The notes: generated by a model not told the origin, from the letters alone. DNA of 64,000 nucleotides from Kiritimatiellia bacterium (GCA_016296065.1 JAEDKA010000012.1:1-64000), one strand, 5' to 3'. Shown: positions 43,463 to 52,152, counted from the first letter of the stretch. Program-made: numbers and translations.

Positions 43463-43833
43463 TCAGCTCTTGAATTCGATCTTCCTGACCATCTGGCGGA
43501 AGAACTCCCTGCTCCAGATGTCGAGTTCGGAAGTGTCCATGACATACTGCACGACGTCGGCCTTTGCGTTGTCGAAGTCGAGCGCGTCTATCTTTGCGTC
43601 AAATGCGGCGATCACCTTTTCGGGCGTGGAGACGTCCGCTCCCGGCAAGCGCGATCTGCTGCATGACCTCGTCCGCGGCATTCCGTTCCTCTGCGGCATT
43701 CTTCTGCCTGAACTCGGCAACCATAACGTCAGAAGTAGTCATCGAAACATCCTTGCAGTGACAGCGCGGAGTCGACGGAACCCCATGGAACTTCTCCAAC
43801 GCCTCTATTGGCAATCGACGCACGCTTAGTCAT
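43463..43833 (-). pseudogene. Frameshifted AbiEii-like nucleotidyltransferase toxin remnant
   Basis: Two minus-strand frames join into one protein-like sequence if one G is removed from the GGG near 43640: EEVMQQIALAG-like text passes straight into ADVSTPEKVIAAFDAKID. The end (DIWSREFFRQMVRKIEF) matches the typical C-terminus of AbiEii/AbiGii nucleotidyltransferase toxins. Only about 100 residues remain of the usual 250-300, so the catalytic part is missing. An ATG at 43833 with an intact promoter upstream opens a third short frame (34 codons) that ends at 43729. No AbiEi antitoxin is seen. The family match is from memory of the C-terminal pattern and is moderate. Confidence 0.55.
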
Positions 43834-43855
43834 TTTTTTGTTATCAAACGCGCAT

Positions 43856-43884
43856 AGATTACCAAAAACAGCCCTTCAAGTCAA
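43856..43884 (-). promoter_or_regulatory. Promoter upstream of the AbiEii-like remnant (may drive parC)
   Basis: TTGACT (43879..43884), a 17-base spacer ending in TGG, then TAATCT (43856..43861). The TTTTTGG before the -10 matches other promoters here. With the downstream gene broken, its remaining role may be to transcribe parC-folB-HAD. Confidence 0.5.
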
Positions 43885-43997
43885 CCGCGACACCGCAACA
43901 TCACGGTTGGCGAGGTGGGGTTGCTAGACAAACTTGACGGTTCTGGTGCCGCTCCGCCGAGCGCGCGGAGCACTTGCGCGGATGGGCTGTATTTTAG

Positions 43998-44003
43998 TAT
44001 ACT
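43998..44003 (+). promoter_or_regulatory. Candidate promoter of the plus-strand gene
   Basis: TTGCGC (43974..43979 region), an 18-base spacer, then TATACT at 43998..44003. It is the only promoter-like site found on the plus strand. A 6-bp GC inverted repeat (43952..43957 with 43965..43970) lies just upstream of the -35. Confidence 0.45.
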
Positions 44004-44033
44004 TTCCTCAAATCGATACATGATGAACCATTG

Positions 44034-45401
44034 ATGCCACAGATGTACAATACACCGATTTCTGACGAGGAGAAGTCCGCTGCCGCGACGCTGTCGGACA
44101 TGGAGATATTCATATTCCCGGATCTGATGTACTCCCTTGTGCTGGCTAACGTCCTCTCTCCGCGACTTTGGCGCTGGCGCGACCTCGAGTGGTTCGATGG
44201 CATCCGCGAGATGCGTCCCAAGAAGCGCCTCCAGCGCCTGCGGCAGCACATCATGGACAACTACACCTTCAACCTCGACCTCGAGACATGGGGCCTCACC
44301 AACCAGGCGCGCGAGCTAAAGCGCTTTGCCCCATTCCTCGATCCCGAGGAGATAGCGGCGTCGAACGCGCTCTTCGGCTACCACGGAGACGCATACTACT
44401 ACGACATCGACATCCGACGCCATTTCGGACTCGACAAGTACTCATCGGACGTCATCCCCTACTGGAAGACCGAGACCGTCGAGGCGATGGACGCCTTCCG
44501 CCGCAAGGACGGCCACGCCGTGGGCGCGGGCGAGTGCGTCTCGCTCGCCGGACTCTACGCCGCCGCCGCGTTCGTTGTATGCGGGCTCCCGCTCGAGTCC
44601 ATCTACCTCATGGCGACGCCGCTGCACTCGCAGAACTTCATCGACGTCGACACCGGCATCCTCACAAACAACCGCCGTCTCGTGACACGCGCCATGTGGT
44701 CCAACGGGACGGTAATCTCGCAGCAGGCACGCCGTGCGCTGGAGCACGAGCGAGTCACCATCGTCTCGCACGCCACGGGATACATACACCTCCTCTATCC
44801 ACAAGCCACGATCGCACCCTCCGCCTACGCGCATTTCGCCGAGAGGCTGGACTCCTTCCTCACCCCGCCGGAAGACGCCGCCGACAGGCGTCTAGTTGTT
44901 CCGCGCCTGCCGGACGCTTCACGCGTCGCGTTCGGAAACGGAGATGAGCCTCTCGCCCTCACACCCGACATGGACTACGCCGCTGTCTCCGCGCGGTTGC
45001 GCACCATTCGGGACACAAACCGCGCGGCGGCGCTCGCGCCGTACGCGGGGCACGAACTGGGCGAGACGGAGCCTGCGCCGTTCGTCAAGGCCGCCCTCGA
45101 GCGCAGCCCCGTCTCTAAAGCCGCTCTGGGCTCGGTGGACTCGAACACCGTCATCTCGCGCATCGCGGCTCTTGGAGACGAATCGATATACGACGGGACA
45201 TCCCGGCTAGCGCAGCCGGACGAGGTGTGGAACTTCGGAACAGGCGATGGACTGGAAAAGTGCCTTCTCGCCGCCAACATACTCGGCGGTACGGAGATAC
45301 GCGTCGGCGGCAATTGCGCCGCACTCATGGACGGCGAACGCGCCGTCTGCTCGTTCCCGAGCGCCAAGACGCCGCGCGTGGCGACTTGGACACTGGGATG
45401 A
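44034..45401 (+). CDS. Transglutaminase-like cysteine protein, unknown function
   Basis: 455 residues, the only gene on the plus strand. The middle has GAGECVSLAGLYAAAA followed about 30 residues later by PLHSQNFIDVD. A Cys at the head of a helix, then His and Asp, is the layout of transglutaminase-like enzymes (Cys168, His198, Asp204 or 206). Large flanking regions, including the N-terminal RPKKRLQRLRQHIM helix and the C-terminal 200 residues, match nothing I recognise. There is no signal peptide. The start is set at ATG 44034; TTG 44031 and ATG 44046 are possible and no ribosome site is visible. It converges with the TolC-like gene, stops 14 bases apart, and stands next to the AbiEii-like remnant. 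It may be acquired (inference). Confidence 0.8.
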   Translation: MPQMYNTPISDEEKSAAATLSDMEIFIFPDLMYSLVLANVLSPRLWRWRDLEWFDGIREMRPKKRLQRLRQHIMDNYTFNLDLETWGLTNQARELKRFAPFLDPEEIAASNALFGYHGDAYYYDIDIRRHFGLDKYSSDVIPYWKTETVEAMDAFRRKDGHAVGAGECVSLAGLYAAAAFVVCGLPLESIYLMATPLHSQNFIDVDTGILTNNRRLVTRAMWSNGTVISQQARRALEHERVTIVSHATGYIHLLYPQATIAPSAYAHFAERLDSFLTPPEDAADRRLVVPRLPDASRVAFGNGDEPLALTPDMDYAAVSARLRTIRDTNRAAALAPYAGHELGETEPAPFVKAALERSPVSKAALGSVDSNTVISRIAALGDESIYDGTSRLAQPDEVWNFGTGDGLEKCLLAANILGGTEIRVGGNCAALMDGERAVCSFPSAKTPRVATWTLG

Positions 45402-45415
45402 GGAATGGTCTGCCG

Positions 45416-47308
45416 TCAGCTTCCGCCCCCGGGCTTCGGCAGTATGCCGAGCGCGACGAGGTCGGCCTCCTGCCATGTGCCGTTAACCGAGACGTTCAAA
45501 AGCCCCAAGTCGCGCTGCAGCGCGAGCTCCTGGTTTTTGTAGCTGATCATCGCGGAGTAGAGCGAGTTCTTCGCGGAGACGAGCGAGTCCTGCGCCTCGA
45601 GCATGACCGTCATGTCCGCGCGCCCGGCCTGGAGGAGTATCTCCTGGTTGCGGACGCGGCGCTCGGCGAGGTTCATCGCTATGAACTGGATCTGGAGATT
45701 GTCCTTCGTCTGGCTCATCGAGCGCATGTCGGAGCGGATCGTCTCCTTGAGCGCGTCCTCCTCCCTCTGGTACGCCCTGACCGCGCTCTCCACGTTTATG
45801 AGCGCGCTCCTGTAGGCGTTGCGCTCGCTGCGGCGCTCTATCGGGAGGTCGACGGTGAGGAGCGGGTTCGCCTGCCACTCCCTCGGATGCAGCTCGCCGT
45901 GCCTCACTCCCTCGCGGCGCGACTTGGGGCCGACGGTGTCCGCGAAATTGGAGACGCCCGTCCCAAGCGTCACCTCCGCGCGCAGCGCGTCCTCCGCGAC
46001 GAGGAGCTTCCTCTGCGCGTCCTCGAGGCGGTCGCGCGACGAGACGAAGTCGAGCCTGTTGGAGAACGCGATAGCGATCGCTATGTCGGTGCGGCGCTTC
46101 AAGTCTCCGTCGTCGACGGAATCGGGCGGATCGAGCACGATCTTCCCCGGGTCGTCCCCGCCCATGTCGTAGGGACCGAGCTCCAGCTCCGCGAAGCGCC
46201 CAACGTGCTTCTCCAGCTCCGCGAGGTCGCTTTCGCGCGGCTCGATGCGCGCGTCCGGTGGAAGCCCGAGCGTCATCTTGAAGGAGTCCTTCGTCGACTC
46301 GTAGCTCTGGCAGGAGGCGATCCAGCGGGCCTTAGAGGAGAGCTCACTCTGGTGCGCCTGCTCGAACTGCGACTGCGACATGCGGCTCGCCTCGGCCATG
46401 CGGTACGAGCGGCGTGTGGAGCGTATCACGCGGCGGAACGCCTCGTCCTGGTTCTGCTGCTGGCGCTTCGCGAGGACGAGCGCGAGATACGCGGACTCTA
46501 TCTGGCAGATGAACGAGCGCTTGTACTGCTCGAACGAGCGCACCTGGTAGATGAACGAGCGCTGCGCCTGCGTGAGCGGCTCGGTGTTCACGAGCTCGCC
46601 CGAGCCCCTGAGGAGCGGAATCGATATGCTGAGGTCCGCGGAGGAGCCCCACGCCGTCTTCCTGTCGCCCGTGAGCATTCCCGCGACGTTCGCCATTATC
46701 GACCCCGTCACGCGCACGCCGTTGCGGAACTTGCGGTTGAAGCCGAAGCGCCCCGTCTCGTTGTGCGTGACGGCGTGGTTCACGACGGCGTCTTCCTCCT
46801 TCGGGTCGCGGTATACGGACGACGCGGCGGAGAGGGTTCCGTTGAAGATGGTGCGGAACGTGTCGTCCGCAAGGTCGAGTGCAAGCGCCGCCTGGAAAAG
46901 CGACTCCTTCTGCGACTTGTAGTCCGCGCTGTTGTAGGCGGCGATCCTCACGGCGTCGACGAGCCCGATCTCCAGCGCGTTCGTCCCGCCCTGCCACACC
47001 GAGAGCGACGCGTCCTCCCCGCCCTCGAGCAGCCTGTCTCCGGCGCGCCAGTAGAGGTTCGTCGGGACGTCGCGGATTCCGAACGACGCGGGGTCGTTCG
47101 CGTAGAGGTTCTGGTCGATCATGAGGCGCCGGCGCAGCGTGTCCGCCGGAGTCTCGATCTCGATCTTCTCGGTGCGCCCGACGGCCTTCTCCTGATACTC
47201 CGAGAGGTACGCCTCCCCCGTCTCGTCCGCCTCGCGGCGGTAGTCCGAGGCGCTCCTGCACGAGGCGAGGAGGAGGGCTGCCGCGGCGATCGGAAGGAGG
47301 CGGCGCAT
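45416..47308 (-). CDS. TolC-like outer-membrane efflux lipoprotein
   Basis: 630 residues. The lipoprotein signal MRRLLPIAAAALLLASC puts the acylated Cys at residue 17. Two TolC-type helical hairpin repeats follow (about 260-340 and 480-600), with heptad-rich text such as EAQDSLVSAKNSLYSAMISY. The N-terminal 200 residues and the segment around residue 390 are longer than in standard OEP proteins. It would form the outer-membrane duct of an efflux or secretion pump; no inner-membrane partner is adjacent. The ATG overlaps the pyrB stop by one base (TGATG). Confidence 0.88.
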   Translation of the reverse strand: MRRLLPIAAAALLLASCRSASDYRREADETGEAYLSEYQEKAVGRTEKIEIETPADTLRRRLMIDQNLYANDPASFGIRDVPTNLYWRAGDRLLEGGEDASLSVWQGGTNALEIGLVDAVRIAAYNSADYKSQKESLFQAALALDLADDTFRTIFNGTLSAASSVYRDPKEEDAVVNHAVTHNETGRFGFNRKFRNGVRVTGSIMANVAGMLTGDRKTAWGSSADLSISIPLLRGSGELVNTEPLTQAQRSFIYQVRSFEQYKRSFICQIESAYLALVLAKRQQQNQDEAFRRVIRSTRRSYRMAEASRMSQSQFEQAHQSELSSKARWIASCQSYESTKDSFKMTLGLPPDARIEPRESDLAELEKHVGRFAELELGPYDMGGDDPGKIVLDPPDSVDDGDLKRRTDIAIAIAFSNRLDFVSSRDRLEDAQRKLLVAEDALRAEVTLGTGVSNFADTVGPKSRREGVRHGELHPREWQANPLLTVDLPIERRSERNAYRSALINVESAVRAYQREEDALKETIRSDMRSMSQTKDNLQIQFIAMNLAERRVRNQEILLQAGRADMTVMLEAQDSLVSAKNSLYSAMISYKNQELALQRDLGLLNVSVNGTWQEADLVALGILPKPGGGS

Positions 47309-48384
47309 CAGTACCCGCACTCCATCACTGTCTTCTCGAAGCCGAACGTGCCCGCGATGAGCGCGGCGCGTATCCACATTCCGTTCCTCATCTGGCGCCA
47401 GTACATCGCGCGCGGATCGTGGTCGCAGCAGGTGGCGATCTCGTCGCGGCGGGGGAGCGGATGCATGATGATGCCGTCCTTGGGAAGGAGCTTCAGCTCC
47501 TCCGCGCCGAACTTGAAGCGCGAGGTGTCGATCTTCGCCGAGGCGCCCTTGGAGGAGTCCCACTCGTCCTGGATGCGCGTCATGTACACCGCGTCGGCGG
47601 TCTTCACCGCGCCGCGGAGATCGTCCGTCACCTCGAAGTCGATGCCCTTCTTCGCGAGGATCATCACCACGTCCGCCGGAACCTGCAGCTCCTGCGGCGC
47701 GACGAACACCTGCCGGACGTCGCGGAAGTTGGTGAGGAGGTAGGAGAGCGAGCGGACGGTGCGCCCGCGCATCAAGTCGCCGCAGAACACCACGGTGCGT
47801 CCGTCGAGCCCGCCCTTCTCCTCGAACGACCTCACGAGCGTGTAGATGTCGAGGAGCGCCTGGGTCGGATGCTGGTCCTTGCCCGAGCCCGCGTTGAGGA
47901 TCGGGATCGGACGCGACGAGTTGGAGAGCTCCCACGCCATCTTCTCCGCAAGCCCCTGCTCGGGCGAGCGCATGATGATCATGTCGAAGTACGAGGAGAA
48001 TGTGCGGATCGAGTCCTCGTGGCTCTCGCCCTTGAACTCGGACGACGTCGCGGCGTCACGCACCGAGCCGGTCGTGAGGCCCATTATCTGGCAGGCGGCG
48101 AGGTGCGAGAGGAACGTGCGCGAGCTCGGCTGCGAGAAGTAGAGCATCGCCCTCTTGTGGGCGAGCACGCTCTTGAGGTACAGCGCGCCCTCCTTCGACT
48201 TGTTTATGAAGCGTATCCTGTTCGCGAGCGCGCAGAGGCGCTCGAGCGTCGCGCGGTCGAACTGCTGCGCGAAAAGCGTGTGGTAGGGCATTCCGTCGCC
48301 CTCGGTGCGCTCAAGGTACGCGCGCTTCGCCTCAAGAGGCAGCGCGTGGAAGTCCTCCCATCCTATTTCTGTAAGTCTGGCCAT
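47308..48384 (-). CDS. pyrB: Aspartate/ornithine carbamoyltransferase family protein, probably aspartate carbamoyltransferase
   Basis: 358 residues. The carbamoyl-phosphate loop is FSQPSSRTFLSH; the second-domain motifs are DQHPTQALLD and MHPLPRRDEI. The HPTQALLD form favours aspartate as partner, giving carbamoyl-aspartate for pyrimidines. It is longer than E. coli PyrB (about 310), with an extended N-terminus and an insertion near residues 140-155. No PyrI gene is adjacent. Its own promoter is at 48411..48416, and it is followed by the TolC-like gene with a one-base overlap. Confidence 0.88.
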   Translation of the reverse strand: MARLTEIGWEDFHALPLEAKRAYLERTEGDGMPYHTLFAQQFDRATLERLCALANRIRFINKSKEGALYLKSVLAHKRAMLYFSQPSSRTFLSHLAACQIMGLTTGSVRDAATSSEFKGESHEDSIRTFSSYFDMIIMRSPEQGLAEKMAWELSNSSRPIPILNAGSGKDQHPTQALLDIYTLVRSFEEKGGLDGRTVVFCGDLMRGRTVRSLSYLLTNFRDVRQVFVAPQELQVPADVVMILAKKGIDFEVTDDLRGAVKTADAVYMTRIQDEWDSSKGASAKIDTSRFKFGAEELKLLPKDGIIMHPLPRRDEIATCCDHDPRAMYWRQMRNGMWIRAALIAGTFGFEKTVMECGY

Positions 48385-48410
48385 GGAAACTCTCTTGCGA
48401 ATTTTTGAAT

Positions 48411-48416
48411 ATTATA
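48411..48416 (-). promoter_or_regulatory. Extended -10 (TGC-TATAAT) of pyrB
   Basis: TTTTTTGCTATAAT, no -35. The predicted leader is about 20 bases with a purine-rich AGAGAG near the start. Confidence 0.65.
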
Positions 48417-48441
48417 GCAAAAAACCACGCGGCGCGGCGCG

Positions 48442-49134
48442 TCAGAAGCGGATGGTGAACACGTTCTTCCTCCATGTGAGCAGCCCCCTGTCGCGCAGCT
48501 GTCCGATCGCGCGCGACAGCGCCGGACGCGTCACGCCGAAGTACTCCGCCATCCGCTCGCGGTCGAACGGAACGGTGACGCGCCCCGTACGCCCCGTCTC
48601 GTTGTCGAGTATCGCGAGGTACGCCTTGATGCGCGCCTCTATCGTCGACGCATCCATGACCGTGAGCTTGCGCCACATGCGGAACATCTCGCGCGAGAGA
48701 ATCTTCATAGAGTTCACCGCAAGCCGCGCCACGGAGGCGTCCGCCTTCTGGGCGAGGTTCCGCGCGGCGGACATGCTGAGCGAGATGACTACGCTGTCCT
48801 CCTCCGCAACGACGGTCCCCGGCCAGCACGCGACCTCGGGAACGCTGTGCATCCAGAGCCCGAGCACCTCCCCTGGCCCGATCTCGCGCACAAGCACCTG
48901 CCTGTTGGCGGACGTCTCCTCGTAGACATGCAATTTCCCCGTCACGACGGCGTACATGCGCGTCGCCTCCAGCCCCGCGTGGACGAGCGTCTCGCCCCTG
49001 CGGAACGTCTTCTTGACGCCGTTCATGAGGTAGACGAGATTCTCGACTTCGGCGTCGTCCATGCCGGAGAACAGGTCCGTCCTCTTCGCAAGCTCGACAA
49101 TCCCGAGCGCCGCGGCTCCCCTCTCCCCTGCCAT
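48442..49134 (-). CDS. Crp/Fnr family transcription regulator
   Basis: 230 residues. The cyclic-nucleotide-binding barrel is at about 18-130 (VHAGLEATRMYAVVTGKLHVY). A long dimer helix follows, and a C-terminal winged helix has the recognition helix in MAEYFGVTRPALSRAIGQLRD. There is no N-terminal Cys cluster, so it is not an Fe-S FNR type; the effector is unknown. It begins one base after the U32-like gene, last in a four-gene unit. It probably controls stress or anaerobic genes (inference). Confidence 0.92.
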   Translation of the reverse strand: MAGERGAAALGIVELAKRTDLFSGMDDAEVENLVYLMNGVKKTFRRGETLVHAGLEATRMYAVVTGKLHVYEETSANRQVLVREIGPGEVLGLWMHSVPEVACWPGTVVAEEDSVVISLSMSAARNLAQKADASVARLAVNSMKILSREMFRMWRKLTVMDASTIEARIKAYLAILDNETGRTGRVTVPFDRERMAEYFGVTRPALSRAIGQLRDRGLLTWRKNVFTIRF

Positions 49135-49135
49135 C

Positions 49136-50134
49136 TCAGCGGAACACCTTTCCCATGAGCGCGGCGCATTTGCCGCAGTGGGTGCAGTCGTTCGCGCGGA
49201 CGCATCCGCGCACCTCGCGCCAGAGGTCCGGCGCGGCGTCGAACGACCTGTTGTCGAAGCTCTTCGGGAACGTGTGGCACGCGTCCATCAGGTCGGCGAG
49301 GTTCCCGTCGTACGAGTACGTCGCGTAGGCGTCCAGCACCTCGACCGGATGCGGATGGCGGCGCGTGGCGAGCTTCACGACGTCGACGAACCTCTCGTAC
49401 TCCGGAAGGTCCTCGGGACGGATCCACGTCGAGCGCAGGAAGTCCTCGTAGTTTCCGCGCGCGTAGTTCGTCTTGCAGATGAACACCGAGAAGTCGAACT
49501 TCTCGCCGACCTTCGACTGCGCGATGCGGTTGTGTCCGTGCATGTTGTCGTGGAACTGCTGGAACGGACACTGCCTGATGCAGCCCGAGTTCGCCTGCAT
49601 CCCCAGCACCTTGCCGTGGTCCTTCGCCCACTTCGACAGCGCCTCGAGCCAGCCGAGCTCGCGGTGGCGCTCGCGCGAGGCGTAGAACGAGTCGAAGAGC
49701 TCGAGTATCGGCTCGAAGCCGACCGTACCGTGGACGCGCATGTTCACGCTGAGGCGTATCTTGAGCGACGGAAAGCGCCGGCGGAAGATCGTCGCGAGAA
49801 ACGGAGACGTCGTGGTCACGATGTCGGGGAAGAGCCCTTCCGCGTCCATCTCGGCGAGCATCCGCCCGGCGAAGTCCGCAAGCTCGTCCGAGATCGCGAT
49901 GTCGCCGTAGCAGTTGCAGTTGAAAAGCGTGTCGAGGAGAATTCCGTTCGCGCGCGCCCATTTGAGGTCCGAGACCATCCGCTCGCGCACCTCGGGCGTG
50001 AAGTCCGGCGCGGGACGGCACGACAGCACCCCCGGCCACGCGAAGAACGTCTCGCGTATCCGCCCAAGATGCCGCGCGCAGGCCGACTGGAAGTCGGCGT
50101 TGAGGAAGTGCCCTACTGCAAGTGTCTTCTTCAC
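49136..50134 (-). CDS. Peptidase U32-like / UbiU-UbiV-like Fe-S protein
   Basis: 332 residues, TIM-barrel-like. Cysteines occur in LFNCNCYGD, in ANSGCIRQCPFQQFHDN, and in a C-terminal cluster CVRANDCTHCGKC. The GCxxxCPxxxxH block resembles the conserved Cys region of U32 proteins, which bind [4Fe-4S] and act on RNA or quinone hydroxylation rather than as proteases. The final C-x5-C-x2-C-x2-C tail is ferredoxin-like and unusual for that family. It starts with GTG at 50134, with GGAGG upstream, two bases after the coiled-coil gene. Family placement is moderate. Confidence 0.7.
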   Translation of the reverse strand: MKKTLAVGHFLNADFQSACARHLGRIRETFFAWPGVLSCRPAPDFTPEVRERMVSDLKWARANGILLDTLFNCNCYGDIAISDELADFAGRMLAEMDAEGLFPDIVTTTSPFLATIFRRRFPSLKIRLSVNMRVHGTVGFEPILELFDSFYASRERHRELGWLEALSKWAKDHGKVLGMQANSGCIRQCPFQQFHDNMHGHNRIAQSKVGEKFDFSVFICKTNYARGNYEDFLRSTWIRPEDLPEYERFVDVVKLATRRHPHPVEVLDAYATYSYDGNLADLMDACHTFPKSFDNRSFDAAPDLWREVRGCVRANDCTHCGKCAALMGKVFR

Positions 50135-50136
50135 GG

Positions 50137-50946
50137 TCAGCGGTTACCTCCCCTTCCGCGTCCGCCGCCGCGGTTGCCGCGTCCGCCGCCGGGGCCGCCC
50201 GGCCCTCCAGGGCCGCCCCAGCCGCCGTTTTCGGTCGCCTCGTATATGCCCTTCACGGTCTCGACGATCTCTGTCGCGTCGTCGCCTTGGAAGCCGAGCG
50301 CCTGCGCCGTCTGCGCAAGGAGGTTTTCGCGTTCCGCGCGGTTCAGCTCGCGTATCTTCCCGTCCGTCTCGCGCATCTCGTCGAACGTGGCGCGGCGCTC
50401 CTCCTCGGACATGTCGAGGAAGTTGCGCATCTTGTCCTCGATCGCCTCGCGCTTCTCGATCATGTCCTGGAGGTCGGCATGCACCTTGCGGGCCTCGGGG
50501 GACATCATCGACGTGTCTACGGACGCGAGGAAGTCCATCTTGGACTGCGCGCGCTCGAGGCGGCGGCGCCGGAACTGCGCCATGCCGTTCGTCATCTGCG
50601 CATAGCGCTCGGGGTTCTCCTTCTGCATGCGCTCCATCTCGGCCCGCGGGTCGAAGCGAGGCCTCTCGCGCCTCTCGCGGCGCTCGGACTCCTCCTCCTT
50701 CATCTTCTCGACCTCGATGCCCTGCTTCGCGAGCATCTCCTCGAGTTCCTTCACGCGCGCCCTGAGCGCACGGTTCGCGGAACGCTCGCCGGACGAGTCG
50801 TCTCCGCCGCGGACCCTGCGCGGAGCCTCCGCCTTCTGCTCCTGCGGCGCGGCCGGCGCGGGCGCAGAAGGCGCCAGGCAGTATCCAAGTCCCGCACCCG
50901 CGATAAGCGCGATCGCGACAGGGAAATAAGTTGTCATCTTCTTCAT
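50137..50946 (-). CDS. Secreted charged coiled-coil protein with Gly/Arg-rich tail
   Basis: 269 residues with a signal peptide or membrane anchor (MTTYFPVAIALIAGAGLGYC). A Pro/Ala linker follows, then about 170 residues of Glu/Arg/Met-rich helix, and a tail of GGPGG and RGG repeats. The Met- and Arg-rich helices recall periplasmic chaperones of the Spy/CpxP type, but no LTxxQ motif was found. It sits between the phosphodiesterase and the U32-like gene. Function unknown. Confidence 0.8.
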   Translation of the reverse strand: MKKMTTYFPVAIALIAGAGLGYCLAPSAPAPAAPQEQKAEAPRRVRGGDDSSGERSANRALRARVKELEEMLAKQGIEVEKMKEEESERRERRERPRFDPRAEMERMQKENPERYAQMTNGMAQFRRRRLERAQSKMDFLASVDTSMMSPEARKVHADLQDMIEKREAIEDKMRNFLDMSEEERRATFDEMRETDGKIRELNRAERENLLAQTAQALGFQGDDATEIVETVKGIYEATENGGWGGPGGPGGPGGGRGNRGGGRGRGGNR

Positions 50947-50958
50947 CGTTTCCTTCCT

Positions 50959-52095
50959 TTACTCTGTTTTCGCCACGGCGCAGAGGCGTCCGTGCGTTCC
51001 CATTACGTTCCCCCTGTTGAAAAAGAAAAGCTCCTTCGGGTCGAACCCCGGCTTGTTGTGGATGTCTACGTGGCTCGCGAAATCCGGAGCCTCGCGCCTG
51101 TCCGTCCACCAGGAATACTCGCACCACGACCCCTGCTTCGCGAGAAGGACAACTCCATTCCCCGCGCACTGGTCCTTCGGCATATCGTAGCCGCCGGTGG
51201 AGAGGAGGAGCTCCACGGCCCTTTCGCGCTCCTCGCCATAGACAACGCAAAACTCGTGGTCGCACATCGCGAACGCCTTCGACTGGTAGAAGTCGGGGTA
51301 CGCCATTCCCGCGACGGAGCGCGTGCGGAAGAGATCCTGCTGGCGCAGAAAAACATTCGGCTTCACGCTCTCGGCTGTCACGGGCGTTATCTCGTAGTCG
51401 CCCGAGACGGAAAGCTCGCAGCCGCGCCGCATGCAGATGTCCGCAAGTCGCTCCAGCTGGCGGCGGAACTCCCTGAGCGCGGCCTTCGCCGCAGGTGAGT
51501 CTGGGCCCTTCGCCTGCGCCGCGTAGTCCAGCGTCGGGAGATACAAATACGCCTCGTCGACGTCGTGCGCGTTCGTCATCTCCTCGAACCACGAAATGCA
51601 CATCCGGCCGACCTTGGGCGACGCGAGCGGCCCCCAGTAGCGCCAGAGCGGGAACTTGCCGCAGAGCTTCTCGAGCATCTGCGACATTCCCGTCGGCTTC
51701 GTGTAGCAGCTCATGACCATTCCGCCGCCGTGCTTGTGTATTGGCGCGGGGGATATCACGACGTCGACGCTCTCGCCCAAGGACTGCTGGAAGAAGAACA
51801 TGCCGACCGTCCCGCCGGCGGCGCGGCGCGCGTCCCAAACGCGCGGACCCTTCACGAGGCGCGCGGACTGCTCCCAGAAAAGCGGCTTGCGCAGGTCATC
51901 GGACCACCATCCGTTTGAAACCATGCCGTGTTCCGAAGGGGAACGTCCTGTCCTGAGAGTCGCCTGGGCAACGCAGGTGACGGCGGGGAAGACGCTGGGG
52001 GCAGAAACAAATCTGAGCCCGGCCATCTCGAGCATTCCGTTGCGCTCGAGAAGGCTGTAGCCGAGTCCAGCCGCGATGACGTTGAGTTTCTTCAT
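50959..52095 (-). CDS. Alkaline-phosphatase superfamily nucleotide pyrophosphatase/phosphodiesterase-like protein
   Basis: 378 residues. The block PSVFPAVTCVAQATLRTG followed by SEHGMVSNGWW is the nucleophile region of the NPP/type I phosphodiesterase family, with Thr40 as candidate nucleophile. Downstream metal ligands may lie in LPTLDYAAQ, SGDYEI and ASHVDIHN. No signal peptide is evident. The substrate is unknown. The ATG at 52095 follows a promoter at 52123..52152 with a leader of about 21 bases but no ribosome site. It heads the unit ending with the Crp/Fnr gene. Confidence 0.85.
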   Translation of the reverse strand: MKKLNVIAAGLGYSLLERNGMLEMAGLRFVSAPSVFPAVTCVAQATLRTGRSPSEHGMVSNGWWSDDLRKPLFWEQSARLVKGPRVWDARRAAGGTVGMFFFQQSLGESVDVVISPAPIHKHGGGMVMSCYTKPTGMSQMLEKLCGKFPLWRYWGPLASPKVGRMCISWFEEMTNAHDVDEAYLYLPTLDYAAQAKGPDSPAAKAALREFRRQLERLADICMRRGCELSVSGDYEITPVTAESVKPNVFLRQQDLFRTRSVAGMAYPDFYQSKAFAMCDHEFCVVYGEERERAVELLLSTGGYDMPKDQCAGNGVVLLAKQGSWCEYSWWTDRREAPDFASHVDIHNKPGFDPKELFFFNRGNVMGTHGRLCAVAKTE

Positions 52096-52122
52096 GTGCC
52101 GACTATTGCGATTTGTCGGAGT

Positions 52123-52152
52123 ATTATACCCGATTTCCGCTCCGCGCGTCAA
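52123..52152 (-). promoter_or_regulatory. Promoter of the phosphodiesterase-Crp unit
   Basis: TTGACG (52147..52152), an 18-base spacer, TATAAT (52123..52128). No TG extension. The -35 overlaps the rsmE stop codon. Confidence 0.7.

Noticed and set aside
43952..43970. GC hairpin upstream of the plus-strand gene as a terminator
   Set aside because: No T-tract on either strand and no gene ends just before it.
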